From: Haliotis asinina
Taxonomy: Eukaryota > Mollusca > Gastropoda > Lepetellida > Haliotidae
Direction: 5' to 3'
Length of the DNA: 64,000 nucleotides
NCBI RefSeq assembly: GCF_037392515.1
Contig: NC_090285.1
Location: 6,017,501 to 6,081,500, forward strand
Each line of letters starts with the position of its first letter. Positions within the stretch are counted from its first letter, which is position 1. Shown here piece by piece: positions 1 to 11,412 of this stretch. The notes under the pieces are model-generated. The model saw only the letters and a program-made list of their open reading frames with translations, ran no database searches and had not been told where the DNA came from. The position numbers were made by a program, and so were the translations under genes.

Positions 1-1
1 C

Positions 2-574
2 GAACCATATAGCCTTGCCTGTGATGTCTCCTTCAAGATCATAGTGGCAACAACTGCAAGGACAATTGAAATACATAGCCGAGTTGGGAAACTGTTGTGC
101 TCATTTAAACTTGGCGGGAAAGCCACTTCCAGCTGCCCAGTTCAGATCTGTACCAACAACAAGGAAGAAATCATAGTTAGTGACCCAGTTGATTCCCAGG
201 TCAAGTTCTTTGCGTATGATGGCCGCTGTCTAAACAAGTTCCGGCCCAGTTCTTGTGGAGAGGCTCTCGCGCTTGTTCCAGGGGGTATCTGTGTGAACCT
301 TGTTGGTGAAGTACTCGTTTCCGACACCCTTAACCATACAGTGAACCTGTACACCGAGAGGGGGGTTCTCCTACAACAACTACTCTCCCCTGTAGACGGC
401 GCAGGTGCAATACATTCCATCAGCGTCGGCCGAGAGGGACATCTGGTGGCGACGGAATTTAGTGTAAAGGGAGAGCACTGCGTGAAGATATTCCGGTACA
501 TGAACTGTGACTGCCACCAGACAAGACCACCTTCAAGCAGACGTCGGACACCAATTCACTTCATGGACCTATAA
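2..574 (+). CDS. NHL-repeat (TRIM-NHL-like) protein, C-terminal part, 5' partial
   Basis: The frame is open from base 2 with no start in view and ends at TAA 572-574, giving about 190 residues. The protein reads as successive beta-propeller blades of the NHL type: an IIVSDPVDSQVKFFAYDG strand pair, then a clear NHL core, GEVLVSDTLNHTVNLYTERG, then a last blade with GHLVATEF and HCVKIFRY. A short basic tail with Arg and Ser follows (CDCHQTRPPSSRRRTP). NHL propellers of this kind usually sit at the C-terminus of RING/B-box TRIM-like proteins and bind RNA or protein partners. The RING and B-box exons would lie to the left of the window. The tail recalls nhl-1-type proteins, but this is only an impression. 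The family call is firm; the exact orthologue is not. Confidence 0.82.
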   Translation, partial: EPYSLACDVSFKIIVATTARTIEIHSRVGKLLCSFKLGGKATSSCPVQICTNNKEEIIVSDPVDSQVKFFAYDGRCLNKFRPSSCGEALALVPGGICVNLVGEVLVSDTLNHTVNLYTERGVLLQQLLSPVDGAGAIHSISVGREGHLVATEFSVKGEHCVKIFRYMNCDCHQTRPPSSRRRTPIHFMDL

Positions 575-900
575 AATCGAACCAAACCTCATCCAAAATA
601 GTCCACCTGTCTAACCGAAGCATTTTCAAGTCTTCTTTTCACGCCTGCATTATGGCGTACCCAAAGTGATTTCAGTGTGGAAAGCGTTCGAGTAGCCTTG
701 TAATCACTGGTGACAAATTCTCCCATAACTTGCCAGTAATTAACACCCAGTCTTGTTCTTTCATATACAACGGATCCACGACGCCAAAGCAGTATATTTA
801 CGATTTATACTCTTCTACGCAATATGATGTTAAATGATATGAATGTCGTATTTTGATTGTACTAATATTTTGAATAAATTTATCAATAATGTTTTCATTT
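575..900 (+). other. 3' UTR of the NHL-repeat gene
   Basis: Non-coding sequence after the stop codon. A canonical AATAAA lies at 873-878, so cleavage is expected near 890-905. The stretch is AT-rich towards its end, as 3' UTRs often are. The extent is inferred from the signal alone. Confidence 0.6.
873..878 (+). terminator. Polyadenylation signal of the NHL-repeat gene
   Basis: AATAAA about 300 bases after the NHL stop codon, on the coding strand, in AT-rich sequence. Confidence 0.6.
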
Positions 901-1332
901 ATGGTTTTTGACTCATGATTTTGGTCACGGACTGTGAAAGTCACATGGTCGACTCCAGTGTAAATATGGACGGTGTATATATCTTCACTGACATTACTGG
1001 TATATTGGTTTTAGTAGGTTCCCCCAAAAGGTTATACAGTTTCATTCTATCAGCATAAGGAGGCACGGGTTACCCGTCTTCTGAAGCAGTGCAGTTCCCT
1101 GTGTAAATGTGCGTCCTGTTGGTACAAATAACCCCACAACCCAATGTTTCGTGTCTAGCTCGGTCAGCCCTCGTCGGTCTTTCCCGCGCGTTAAGATGGC
1201 ACGCCATGATATACTAGGTGGAATCCACCCCAAAGCGGCTTGCCTCACGCCTCCACACCGGTACACCACATAGTTAGGTGATTTACAGTAGATACACATA
1301 CGTTAGTGTTGACATGTCAGTGCCCAAGGGTG

Positions 1333-1464
1333 TCAGTGAGTGAATATAGTTTATCAGTATTCCAGCAACATCACTGCGGGAAAAATCAGAAATGGGCCCC
1401 ACACTTTGTACCCATGCGAATAACTGAACCCGGGTCTTCGGAGTGACGAGCGAACGCTTTAGAT
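1333..1464 (-). mobile_element. tRNA-derived SINE, family 1
   Basis: On the - strand this reads as a tRNA-like head, with the box-B-like GAACCCGGGTCTTC region lying in the + strand at about 1427-1442, followed by a body and a tail with GTGAGTG in + orientation at 1335. It matches the other family 1 copies over the segments for 'cacactttgtacccatg' and 'gagcgaacgcttta'. Moderately diverged. Confidence 0.7.
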
Positions 1465-1741
1465 TTGAATCTGGACGTGCTAAAGTTGGGAATTCACTTT
1501 CACAGTAAAGTACAGATTCTAGTACTTTTGGAGGCTGAAAGTCCCACCCGGGATTCCAGCGCACACTATCAGATGAGAGGGGTACACAAAGTACGTGATC
1601 GTGTCTACAAGTTGTCAGACTTCAGATTTTCTTGTGGAAACTGTGATGAGTGACTTTGCTTACGATTAAGTGCCTCATAATGAGAGTGTTTGTTGGAATC
1701 ACGCATACGACTACACCTCAACGTACCAGAATCAGGCTAGC

Positions 1742-1846
1742 TATTCTCGAAACGTTCGTAACCCTACGGACCTCTTAAGCCCATTCATAACACATAGACT
1801 ACGATCAAAGTTAAGAATCCCCAGGGCTACGAACGTTTCGAGAATA
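1742..1846. mobile_element. Foldback MITE (GGGCCC/GAAACG type)
   Basis: A 24-base arm at 1742-1765 is the reverse complement of 1823-1846 with one mismatch; the arms carry CTCGAAACGTTCGTA. The loop is 57 bases, and the right arm continues into AAGGGCCCTG. Short elements of this make-up are common in mollusc genomes as non-autonomous DNA transposons. No target-site duplication was resolved. Confidence 0.6.
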
Positions 1847-2875
1847 AGGGCCCTGTTCCTTCCTGAGAAAGGTAATTCTTCTATGTAAATGTTGTTACGT
1901 ATGACCACTTTCTGAATGGCAATAACGATTTGAATAGGTTTCCAGTGGTAAATCTCCAATATTCGTCTTACCTCGCCAAACTGTTAACACACTCGCCTTT
2001 GTGGACATGTGTCGGTTTATTACCATTTGAAACCTGCGTCAATCCAAAGTCACTACAGACGCTCGAAACCGCGCCCTAATATTAAACCAACCCATATGTA
2101 GTGATTTGAATATACTTCTATCTACATGTGCGAGTATAATAATGCTTCTGGATTCTACAACCAAATTGATCATTTTATATGTAATCTTTGGATAAATATC
2201 AACTTGATTTCAAGATCAAATGTGTCCCTACATCTCAACAAGAGTATGCTGCTGAATTTAAGCCAAGTTGGCCTATGTTAATACCCCTTCACTACACTGC
2301 TATGACTGTGAAGGCTTTATATAAAATCACGTGATCATAAACTTAATACTTTTAGCAGAAAGCAAGCGGTCATAAACAACTGTTTTGTGTTGAAAGTAGT
2401 AGACGACTGGTACATATGCGGGGTTTAAAGTCTCACGATAGTTTAACGGAATGGATTATGGTCGTACTGTTTTAAAGACATATTTTATATACAACCAACA
2501 TTACCGTCCAACACTGTGTTAAGATCAACCCTCTCAATTTGAATCATTTGGTTCATCATTATAAATCGGACAGGACAAGAAACAGATACACTTTCATTTA
2601 TATATGTACACGAATCATTTCCAACAAATATCCCTTTCGTATCGGTAGGCATTAAGATCACTACAACCAGATTTGAAGCTAGAATATGTTATTTATCATC
2701 CACGCTGCCTGTTAATCGATATCATACATACTTCCGGTATTACACCACATTTATCACATACACCCCCTGATAAGACTTTAACGAAGGTCTGCACACTCCC
2801 TCTCGCAGAAAGCACGCACTGCCTGGCTGTATCCTGTTTGTAACCTAACACCAGATTCACACTTCAGAGTTCAGT

Positions 2876-3000
2876 TTTGTTTTCAGCTTTGCTATTTTGT
2901 CTGTTTGTTGTTTAACGCCACACTTAGCAATTTTCAAACTACAAGGCAGGTGTACGTTGATAATCAAGAACAGACTACCCAGAGATGGACCCTGAACATC
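2876..3000 (-). mobile_element. SINE family 2, degraded copy
   Basis: Begins with GTTTGTTGTTTAACGCCACA and continues with a worn version of the body seen at 3949-4271. The match fades near 3000. Old copy. Confidence 0.5.
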
Positions 3001-3219
3001 TATCTACACATTTATAACAAAATCTAAATCTATACAGAAGAGAAGGTAGAATGTTCAAAGTCATATGCATGCATGCATCGCAACCAAGGCGGACGCCGAC
3101 CTCTTCTCATCTGCATTGAAATGTTGAAAGAACCACCTTACACAAGTTATTCACGACGTTGATCCTCTGTATTCTCACTCAGTTCCTTAAGCGAATAAGC
3201 ATGATATTGACCATTAAAG

Positions 3220-3494
3220 GTCTGGACCCGATTTCTCGAAACAAACCGAAGTTCTTATTCAAATTTCAAAATGAGTTTGATAATTTCAAACAGCTGAACC
3301 TTCAACTCATCTGCATTTTTATAATAAAAAAGCCCAAACAACCTAAGCAATATAAACTCAAAGTGTCTACTAATTTTTAGTAGAATATCAAATTCAGTAC
3401 ATTTTGGGAATTGTATTTTCTCAAATTTAAGCAAAAAATTGTAACTTAAGTCAAAACTCTGACTCGAGTTTGTTTCGAGAAATCGGGACCAGGC
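3220..3494. mobile_element. MITE with 20-bp perfect terminal inverted repeats
   Basis: CCCGATTTCTCGAAACAAAC at 3227-3246 is matched exactly in reverse complement at 3468-3487, and the flanks TCTGGA and ACCAGGC extend the symmetry loosely. The interior is AT-rich and non-coding. Reads as a non-autonomous DNA element about 270 bp long. It shares the TTCTCGAAAC core with the element at 1742-1846, so the two may be related. Confidence 0.6.
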
Positions 3495-3948
3495 GTTGTG
3501 AGAGGAAACTTGGAATCCAAGGATACCGAAGCCAAATTACTTCCTCAGCATTAGAGGTCGTTTCCTTACATCTACGCCTTGCGTGTTGTAAAGTGCCTGC
3601 TTCCAAAACCCAAGCCTCATTCATGGCTACAAATCACCATAGCAAAATATCTAGATCTACTTCCAAACTGAAATTCTCATAAGAGATGATGAACCTACTA
3701 GACAGTTTTCATAAAACACCAGAAGCCTTGACCCCAGCGTGCTGAATCCTTTGTCAGGCCCAGGTGCCATGAGACATGAGGTTGTCGGTCTTCTATATCT
3801 ACGCCATGCATATGATTACCATGCTTTTTAATCTGGCTCCCTCCTTCCCTGTTGAATTCCACAGCCCATCTTTAAACAGTTTCCACCGAACTTGACTCAT
3901 TCTAATGAGCTAAGTATATATAATATTGTATATTAAGTCACCCCGTGG

Positions 3949-4271
3949 AATGAATGAGTGAGTGAGTGAGTGAGTTTAGCTTTACACCGTACTATTTCAG
4001 CTATATGGCGACGATCTTGACCAGACAATCCAGTGATCAACAACATGAGCATCGATCTCCACAATTGGGAAACGATGACATGTGTCAACCAAGTCAGCGA
4101 GCTTGATGCACCCGATCAAGTTAGTCGCCTCTTACGACAAGCATAGTCGCCTTCGATGACAAGCATGGGGTGCTGAAGGCCTATTCTACCCCGGGTAGAC
4201 CTTCACGGGTCTCCCGGCAAGCATGGGTTGCTGAAGGCCTATTCTACCCCGGGTAGACCTTCACGGGTTCA
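3949..4271 (-). mobile_element. SINE family 2 with duplicated end
   Basis: A nearly full copy. In + orientation it starts with (gagt)n and GTTTAGCTTTACACCG, runs through the family body (CAATCCAGTGATCAACAACA at about 4028), and ends with the motif GGTAGACCTTCACGGG. That last 50-60 bases (AAGCATGG to CTTCACGGGT) is present twice in tandem at about 4160-4271. The element is in - orientation if the (actc)n end is taken as its 3' end. Confidence 0.75.
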
Positions 4272-5074
4272 CTCCATGGAAGGAAATCAGATGGAATAAC
4301 ACAAAGTGACGATTATGAAAAGTAAGATACAGTTGTGCTTCCAACTGTGTCTACAGTCAGGGCGATGACTTAATCAATACTTAATATTGTTTACAACCAG
4401 TAGACATTATCAATTTCAAGTTATTTCCATGTAATGGTATAGTAGTATATGTCAAAAGCATGCTCGTTTAAGAATGTTACATTTATCGACCAGTCACTGT
4501 AACGTTTGAAATACTGTTACAGAGGATCAATCAAGGGTCGACATGAAAGTGGCGAAATCAACACTCCTCCGATTTATCATGTATTTGATTAGAAGGGGTT
4601 CGATTACAATCTAACGTCACAAGGCCCGAGCCTGAAATGGTTGTTTACATTGAGGTCCGCGCGGCGACACGCCCCCATAGACACTCCTGCAGGGGATGTC
4701 GTGCAGGGCAGGAATCAGCCAAACAGGCGTCAAGGGCACCTACAGGTGTATACCCCGTGCTCATAAACTACGGCGGATCTAACTGTGATTAAATAAATGA
4801 GAACGGAATTACAGAATTTACAAAGATGACGTCATGAGATAGTGATTTCACCCGGATTTGGTACTAAGTCAAAACTTGGGTGATTTAGAATTCTGTTGAT
4901 CCAATGCCGCATTTAGTGTATTGAAGGGGCTTGCACAGATCTTCAGCACATATCGATGCCTAATAGAGGTCGTTACGCTCACCCTGGAATGTGCACCAAT
5001 CTGGGAAATCAACGCTGATGTTCTGAAGATCTCTAGATCATCCTTACCTAACACATACCTTTGTGTCCCCGTAG

Positions 5075-5165
5075 ACAATGTCGAAGCGAGTGGACGTGGA
5101 ACGGAAGGCCATGTTGGACAGACTGACAAAGCTGAGGACTGACCAACACAAATCACGCTCGGACG
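5075..5165 (+). CDS. Gene A exon 1 (unrecognised coiled-coil/basic protein)
   Basis: The coding start is taken at ATG 5078-5080, with A at -3 and an in-frame TAG just upstream at 5072. The 88 coding bases give MSKRVDVERKAMLDRLTKLR and on to the donor GACG|GTATGG, ending in phase 1. The segment is a charged amphipathic helix, like the end of exon 1 of gene B (EEKQLREQLRQMQ). An acceptor-like CCCCGTAG sits directly before 5075, so this could also be an internal exon with a missed exon further left. Confidence 0.6.
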
Positions 5166-8100
5166 GTATGGCTTTCACTTACTTTTATTCAGCGTTTAGT
5201 GTAGTATATTAGTTGTATATATTTGTGGCATATATTAGTGGTGCAATAAGCAATGGCACTAAGTATTTGACCGATCTAATGGTAATTGTTGGTCTGTGCA
5301 GCAGGATTTGTAAAGTTCCGTGTAGTTGACTGTTGGATACACTGTTGTAGGAATGTAGTTGAGAATGTAGTTTGGGATATGGAAACATCTTGGTGGATAA
5401 CGTTTCAAAATATATATTTATAATATAACAGCAAACGTTAATCAGTGTCTTATGTCTCTAACGTATCACCAACAGTTCAGAGCTTCATTTGCTTCACGTT
5501 TTCCGAGACGTTTTACGAGACACGTTTCACGAGATAGAAATGCAGAAATAATCTACCCTCGGTACGAATGCACGGTAAAACTAACGGTTTTGGAGTTTTT
5601 TGTTTTGTTTTGTTTTTTAACGTTTTTTGTCCATATTGATCAATGTAACGTATTGGTCTCCCAGGGCAGGTGTAATGGACGCTAGCGTCAAGCCATGTTC
5701 ACGTGGCGTCGTTACCACTAGGGTTAAACCTGATCAAAGCGTGATTTCCGATCTATCGCGTCTCATTAATACCCTTATCACCCTCCGTTCCGGCCTACAG
5801 GTGTCAACACTCTTGTTGTTGACTGATACAGTAACTTTGGTCTGCCGGTCGACACTATACGCCCGCAGCATGGATACGGGGTTGTCTTTCAATCAGTCAA
5901 TGTACAACCATCAAGCATATTATTTAGGCTTAAGTATTCTGTATAGACGAAGCGATAAGAAAGTTCTATTGCATTGGTCGGCGAGACACTATAGAGTAAA
6001 TGACTATTAAATGAAACTGACGTCTGCAACAGTTTCTGTTCTTTTCCACTCGCTATTACGATGTACGAACTTTAGATTTTCTTAATATACCTCACATAAT
6101 GTGCCTCACATAATATGGCGTGAATGCCATGCTATCAAAAATATCAACATGACAGTTTGCCATTCGTCTAATGAATGTTATAAATTGACAACACACATAA
6201 ATGCGACTCGCTTTAAAACATGAGCGACGTAACGACTCAAGTTACAATGTCAATATCGGGTGGGACCACAGTAGTGACTGCAATGACATATTGAACACAC
6301 CAGATGATTGCAAACTGCCTGGGGATGTTTTTTCACATGATAGAAAAAGGTTCGCCAAACCCAACCAGCGTTGATGCCTCATGAATTCTGGAATGCGTGC
6401 ACCATAGTAATGGTTCTGGTCAACTTCTGGGCCCCATTCCACGAAACCTTGGAAGCGCTAAGATGACATACTAACTCCCATACATTAACATAGACGAACT
6501 ACGGTCGTTTTGAGAAACGAGGCCCTGTAGTGAGGTGACGTTACCCATTGTGTTTGAACAAAGGGTAGATTACGACGTCGAATGACGTCATGTGTACAAT
6601 ATGCCCAAATTGACAATAATGAGTAATGCTCCCCTCCATTCTGGATGCGAAAATTTGGGGTAATGCCAGGAATTGGGGTTGTGCTATTTCAACGTACGAT
6701 TCTACCACTAACTGGTCTTCAGGAACTGTACCAGTTCATAATGCTGCAGTTTAACGTCGATTCCATACACGCACCAACCGAACGTTGACGTTGACGTTTA
6801 TTATGCTCTGTTTCGATTACCATTCAGAATTTGGGAAGTGAGTTTTTGTGTCATTTCTCTTTACAGCAAGCAGTGATATTGCGCACGTGCTATTCATGGT
6901 CAAACAAAGGCGTTTCATGAGCACATGATCAACTTATGTTGAGTGTTATAAGTTTGCATAAAAAACATAAATGTTTCTCGGGCACATTTTTTTCAAAAGT
7001 GACGAGGCCGGTAGGACTTTTTTTATCTTTGATAGAAAAAACAGTGATGAGGGAGGAGCACATTTTTATTTTTCTCTCTCAGAAATACAGCATGGAAAGT
7101 TTAGCACGTGTTAATGAGTTGTGGATTCATTCCCACTCGTTCGTACAGACACTCATTCTTATGGTGGACAAATGGTGGTCGGGATGCGGCAGTCAACATT
7201 ATTTTTTTCAAATGGTAATATACAGTTGTTAAGAGCACAAATAAAAGTGACGCGCCGATGTCAGAGAAAAAATTCATTTTTGGTATTTAGCCTTATATAT
7301 TCAGACCCACACAGTCACAGAAAAGAACAACATCGGTAGTGTTATCTACTTACATACTTTCAGCACAGTAACTATTGTAATGTAGTAACTATTGTAATGT
7401 AGTACCTATTGTAATGTAGTAACTATTGTATTTAGTGTTTGAAAAGGTAACTGGCCAGCTAGTCCGCTAGTAAAAATACAAAAAATGCAGTCTGGCCAGC
7501 AAATTTCCACAGTGACTTCCTAGTGAATTATCATGAGGTCATTTTGTATCACTCTCTCCTATCTGTTAAGTTATAGTGCACATTGCAATTTCGGACTAGT
7601 GAATTATTTCGTGGGCAGTAACTTTCACGCGCAGCTAACCCTAAAGGCTTGCAAAAATTGGAAGCTATTTCGCACACTGCCTGTATTACATGAGTTCTAG
7701 TTCTTCTTCACAGATGGCAGCGAGGAGGAGGTGGATCTCGTCACCCTGATGCAGAACAAGTGTGGTAACGATGTATTTGACCCCTCCAGCAGATTCAGTA
7801 CGGAAGGTAAGTACATTCAGCTTCGAAGCAACCCAGTATTTGTGGAGACAGTAAGCGGATTTCATGTTTATGGCCCCAAAAGGCACAAATTTAACTGAAA
7901 TCAGTTCTTAGCAAGAAATAAACAAAGACCAATATAGACACAATAATATAGACAATGTCAATGTAATCGCTCAGCTCGATGATGCAAATTTAGCCCGACA
8001 GTTATCAGACACTATCAAACAGTGAAAAGGTAATAGATTTCAAGAACAATTGTTCCATTGTGGGTCCCAAAAGCGCCACTGTAAAACTGAAAGTTAAGAC

Positions 8101-8535
8101 AAGCAACCTTACTTTTGGTGCGTTACAGTATTCATAACCCCTTCCATTCTTGATCAAGGTTTCCAGTACACCAGGAGTCGTGGCCGCAGGAAGTCTAAAG
8201 AATTTGAGGATCTACTGATGCATACAGCCACCGGAAGTCTTCATCTGTTTGCGCTCACTCATAAATCTGGTTTTCTTCGTCCCAAAACCTCCAGCCCTAG
8301 ACGACCACCCACTGGACACGAGGCACATCGCGGGTCGACAGATGACAAGCCCAACATGCTGCACAAGTCACATCGACCTCTACAGAGGTCAGTGTCAGAC
8401 CTTCATAAGAGAATTACCACCCTTGGTCCGCCATCTGGTGATCAACCAGGACGGTCTCCCACTCCAGGAAGCCCACCCTGCAAGAGAGGTCACAAAGAAA
8501 CCAATGCTTCACCTAAACGACAGGGGAAGAAATGA
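5078..8535 (+). CDS. Gene A, whole model: joined exons 5078-5165, 7714-7806, 8159-8535; 185 aa, function unknown
   Basis: Three exons with two phase-1 introns join without a stop into 185 residues (88+93+377 bases). I do not recognise the family. In order: an N-terminal charged helix (residues about 3-25), an acidic stretch GSEEEVDLVTLMQ (about 31-43), a basic block with RSRGRRKSKEFEDLLMHTAT (about 66-85), then a long Ser/Pro/Lys-rich tail with proline-directed sites such as RSPTPGSPP and a basic end. No signal peptide or membrane segment is visible, so it is probably cytoplasmic or nuclear. The 25 residues from Tyr64 match gene B from Tyr124 at 14 positions, in the same exon context. It faces gene B tail to tail. 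The ATG and a possible earlier exon are the weakest points. Confidence 0.62.
6429..6526. mobile_element. Foldback MITE, GGGCCC/GAAAC type
   Basis: GGGCCCCATTCCACGAAACC at 6429-6448 faces GGTCGTTTTGAGAAACGAGG at 6503-6522 in inverted orientation, with several mismatches and the same GGGCCC end as the element at 1742-1846. Likely the same family, more diverged. Confidence 0.45.
7367..7433. repeat. 18-bp tandem repeat, about 3.7 copies
   Basis: AGTAACTATTGTAATGT recurs four times in gene A intron 1 with one or two changes. Confidence 0.8.
7714..7806 (+). CDS. Gene A exon 2
   Basis: Bounded by TTCTTCACAG before 7714 and GTAAGT at 7807. Only one of its three frames is open, giving GSEEEVDLVTLMQNKCGNDV and on to FDPSSRFSTE. 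It enters in phase 1 and leaves in phase 1, as does exon 2 of gene B, but is shorter (93 against 135 bases) and not alignable to it by eye. Confidence 0.65.
8159..8535 (+). CDS. Gene A exon 3 (terminal)
   Basis: The acceptor is chosen at TTGATCAAG|GT because it alone keeps the frame after exon 2 and puts the exon start at the same place as in gene B (G-x-x-Y). The next AG sites lead to early stops. It encodes the block around KSKEFEDLL and a Ser/Pro/Lys-rich tail ending RQGKK before TGA 8533-8535. A second, overlapping frame stays open from about 8219 to 8662. Confidence 0.68.
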
Positions 8536-8710
8536 CAGACCACAACGTCATGCTCACGAACAGGATGATTGTAAAGGAGGTGCTAAATGGCACCCTTGGG
8601 GACAACGGATGCTGTTACGTGGCATCCAAGGGGCCTGTAGTGCTGTACGCTTGATGAACTGAAATTTTTTATGAATCAATAAAAAATGTGTCAGTGAACT
8701 TGTGAGCATT
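8536..8710 (+). other. 3' UTR of gene A
   Basis: Follows the gene A stop. AATAAA at 8678-8683 lies about 145 bases after the stop, so cleavage near 8700 is expected. Confidence 0.55.
8678..8683 (+). terminator. Polyadenylation signal of gene A
   Basis: AATAAA within ATCAATAAAAAATG on the coding strand, well placed after the gene A stop. A second one at 9214-9219 could serve a longer form. Confidence 0.5.
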
Positions 8711-9323
8711 GATGATCGTGCATTATGCGTGAAACACAACCCAAGATGCGAAGACGAATAGCAGTATGCTGGATACCAGAGGATGTGACAGTCTCGTGAA
8801 AGTGAGATCGAACAGACCTACAGTCCGTGTTAATATCACTACGTTCATTGGTCTGACCATGTATAGTTATATAGGAACATATAACGGTTTTGCTGAGCTA
8901 CTACAAATGGACCAGCCGCATGTTGTTGCGCACCCTGAATTATCCTGTGTTATATCTCTATCACGTCAAATGCCCTGTATCTGTTAACAAGCATAGTTTT
9001 GTGTTAAGTCCGATTGAAAACTCATAGTCATCCAATTAGCGACGTCCTATGCAACATTAGTGATAAGAAACATGGCGAAGAGACTTACTTTCTTGCAAAC
9101 GAAATTTTGTTGCAAATGGATCCCGTGTATAATGTAGATATGATTCGTTGCATAACCGATGATGGGAACGGGGTTGTGTGATACAATACGTATTATGATA
9201 CAATATTTTGCAGAATAAAATGTGGTGCACTGTTGTCTAAGATCTTGTGTCCATGGTCGATCTTTGTGTAGACATTGTAACGAGGCAATCTGACACTTGA
9301 TCTCTCTGTTAGTAAATGACTTT

Positions 9324-9566
9324 CGTCAGGAGACCCGTGAAGATCCGAGTTAGAATTGATCTTCAGTAACCCATGCTAGTCGTAAAGAGCGACTAACGGG
9401 ATCGGGTGGACAGGCCTACTAAGTTGGTTGAAACATGTCATCGGTTCCCAATTGCGAAGGTCGATGCTCATGATGTTTATCACTGGATCGTCTGGTTCAG
9501 ACTCGATTATTTACAGACCGCCGCCACATGGCTGGAATATTGGAGGGCGTCGTGAAACTAAACCCA
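9324..9566 (+). mobile_element. SINE family 2 copy
   Basis: Carries the family landmarks in order: GGAGACCCGTGAAG, CAGTAACCCATGCTAGTCG, CATCGGTTCCCAATTGC, ACTGGATCGTCTGG, ACAGACCGCCGCC, and the AAACTAAACC tail. Moderately diverged. Confidence 0.75.
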
Positions 9567-9954
9567 CTCGCATTATCAGGACAGTCACAACCGCGAGTTG
9601 ATAAGCGTCATGAAATGACTGTGGATTTGTTGCCGGATTAGATCTGTTCACATTTAGAGATGCATTCCAGCACTCTCGTGTGATCATCGCTGACAGAGGA
9701 CAGATCCTGGCAATTAATCAGTGTATTGTATTTATCAAATACATTAAAACAGATGTTTATTACAAGCAAATTTACGCCTTTATTAATTTGGATATCAAAT
9801 ATTAACACAGAAGGATGATGTCAAAGACCGAGTACACTTTCTACAGACATATCATATACATCAACATAAGTGTTGTTGGTTGTTCGGCCTTGACCTTGAG
9901 TAAGGGATGAGGGGTCAGAGCTGAACGGAAGGCGACTGGTGTGAAACGCTGTTT

Positions 9955-10145
9955 TGAATGGTTATGTGAGACTAAACTACAAGGAATCAATGGCTGCGGG
10001 TTCGAATACCGGTAAATCTCTACATTATAGCCGGTTTCTTGAAAATCTGCGACCAGCATCATTCGGGTTTTCCTCCCACAAACGCGGACCCTCCGTAATA
10101 TAACTGTAGTACTGGACAATGTGGCGTGAAATTATACTCAATCAG
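9955..10145 (+). mobile_element. tRNA-derived SINE, family 3
   Basis: A head with box-A-like TGGTTATGTGAGA and box-B-like GCGGGTTCGAATACC (about 9995), then GCGACCAGCATCATTCGGGT, then a tail with CCTCCGTAATATAACTG and ATGTGGCGTGAAA. The tail recalls that of families 1 and 2 (ATATTGCTG, GCGGCGTAAAACTAAACTC). Confidence 0.6.
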
Positions 10146-10697
10146 CTCTCAGTGAATCAGGTCAAATGTGTCTACTGTCTGGGTGAGACCACACAAACCG
10201 GGATCATATCCGGTGGCAGCAGTCAGAAAACTGAAATGGAACCTCTGAAGCAACAACAACTTTTGATTGGTCGTTAGAATATCATACCTACAGTGTTTGT
10301 TCATAGTCTAAAGTGCATTTGGTGTATTTTGTGTCTGAACACAACACCTACTAGAAACTAGACCTAGACGTCTGTGGGTGCCTGCTACAACTCGAACACT
10401 ATAAATCAACTTAACTTTCCGATAGGGGTATATATACAATGCAGTGGACGGATGTTACTGGGATGCTTGTTCAACGATTCTAGCAATCTGCAAGCTAAAA
10501 GCCATGCTAGATCGCCGGACAAAGTAAGTGACCTTTCATCGAACCGGTCTTTGATTGGGGATAAGATCTCAACTTGTGCATGACACAGCTATTAGTAAAA
10601 CCCTGTCTTTGTATGAAACATCTACCCTAAAGAAACATATATCACGTATACAAACTAATAAATATTCGAATATAGCAGGAGTGCTTCATGCGCATCA

Positions 10698-10783
10698 AAC
10701 ACACATACACACAGACACACACAGAGACACTCTCACACACACTCTCTCACTCAGACACACACACACTCACACACAGACACATA
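10698..10783. repeat. CA-rich microsatellite
   Basis: Imperfect (ac)n with interspersed CTCT and CAGA units. Confidence 0.85.
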
Positions 10784-11412
10784 AATGGGACACTGTCATT
10801 ATCAATTGATAGGTGAAGGCAACATAACAGATTATTTCTACATCATTGGTGTGATGTCCTTCTGTATTTAAGACACCCATTATTTCAAAGTTGATTACTA
10901 CTCTTGGTTCGAATGAAACACCCACCTTCACTGACATAGCATGCATACTGCTCATCTGACATTCAAAGGTTATACACGCCAGCCATTTGGTTCAGTTACA
11001 TACTAGTTCCACTTAACAACAGTATAGGGGCAATGAAAGTCTTCACAACAATCTAACAACTCAAACATGCATGACTATGGGTATAAACATTGAGCCTGTT
11101 GTGAAAACCATAAACATAACAAGCATCCTTCAACGAGTCAGTCAAAGAAGTGACACGTATTGCCCTGGTTGGTGAACGAGTAAAGGTCGTCTGACAATGG
11201 AACTGAGTCGTACCTCAAAGACCGATGTGGCCGACTTGGCGATGTAATCCACATATTTACTTTTAAGCCCATTTTGACGACGTCACAATAGCTACGTCGT
11301 CACTCATTTTACACTAACACATTGACAAGTTTACGTTAAAAAGGTCGATTGTTTGGTATATTACTGTTGACATCAGGCACTCGTGTTTCGGTAGTCGAGT
11401 CAAAGCTTGCAC

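Larger units (their letters stand above)
901..5074. other. Intergenic stretch between the NHL gene and gene A
   Basis: No convincing gene was seen here. It holds a tRNA-derived SINE (about 1333-1464), two foldback elements (1742-1846 and about 3220-3494), two copies of the long SINE family (about 2876-3000 and 3949-4271), and otherwise AT-rich sequence with abundant CpG. Short frames here show no splice context or protein-like composition. A promoter or 5' exon of gene A may lie at its right end but could not be identified. Confidence 0.5.
5166..7713 (+). other. Intron 1 of gene A
   Basis: Runs from GTATGG to CTTCTTCACAG. Holds a foldback element (6429-6526) and a short 18-bp tandem repeat (7367-7433). 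The frames at 5452-6010 and 6936-7339 have no splice or protein-like support. Confidence 0.5.

Noticed and set aside
4921-5142. 73-codon + strand frame overlapping gene A exon 1
   Set aside because: In another frame than the exon model; it lacks the continuation into exons 2 and 3 that supports the chosen frame.
8150-8218. Alternative acceptors for gene A exon 3 (after TTTCCAG or TACACCAG)
   Set aside because: They lead to stops within about 15 codons and lose the block shared with gene B; the acceptor at 8158 keeps both.
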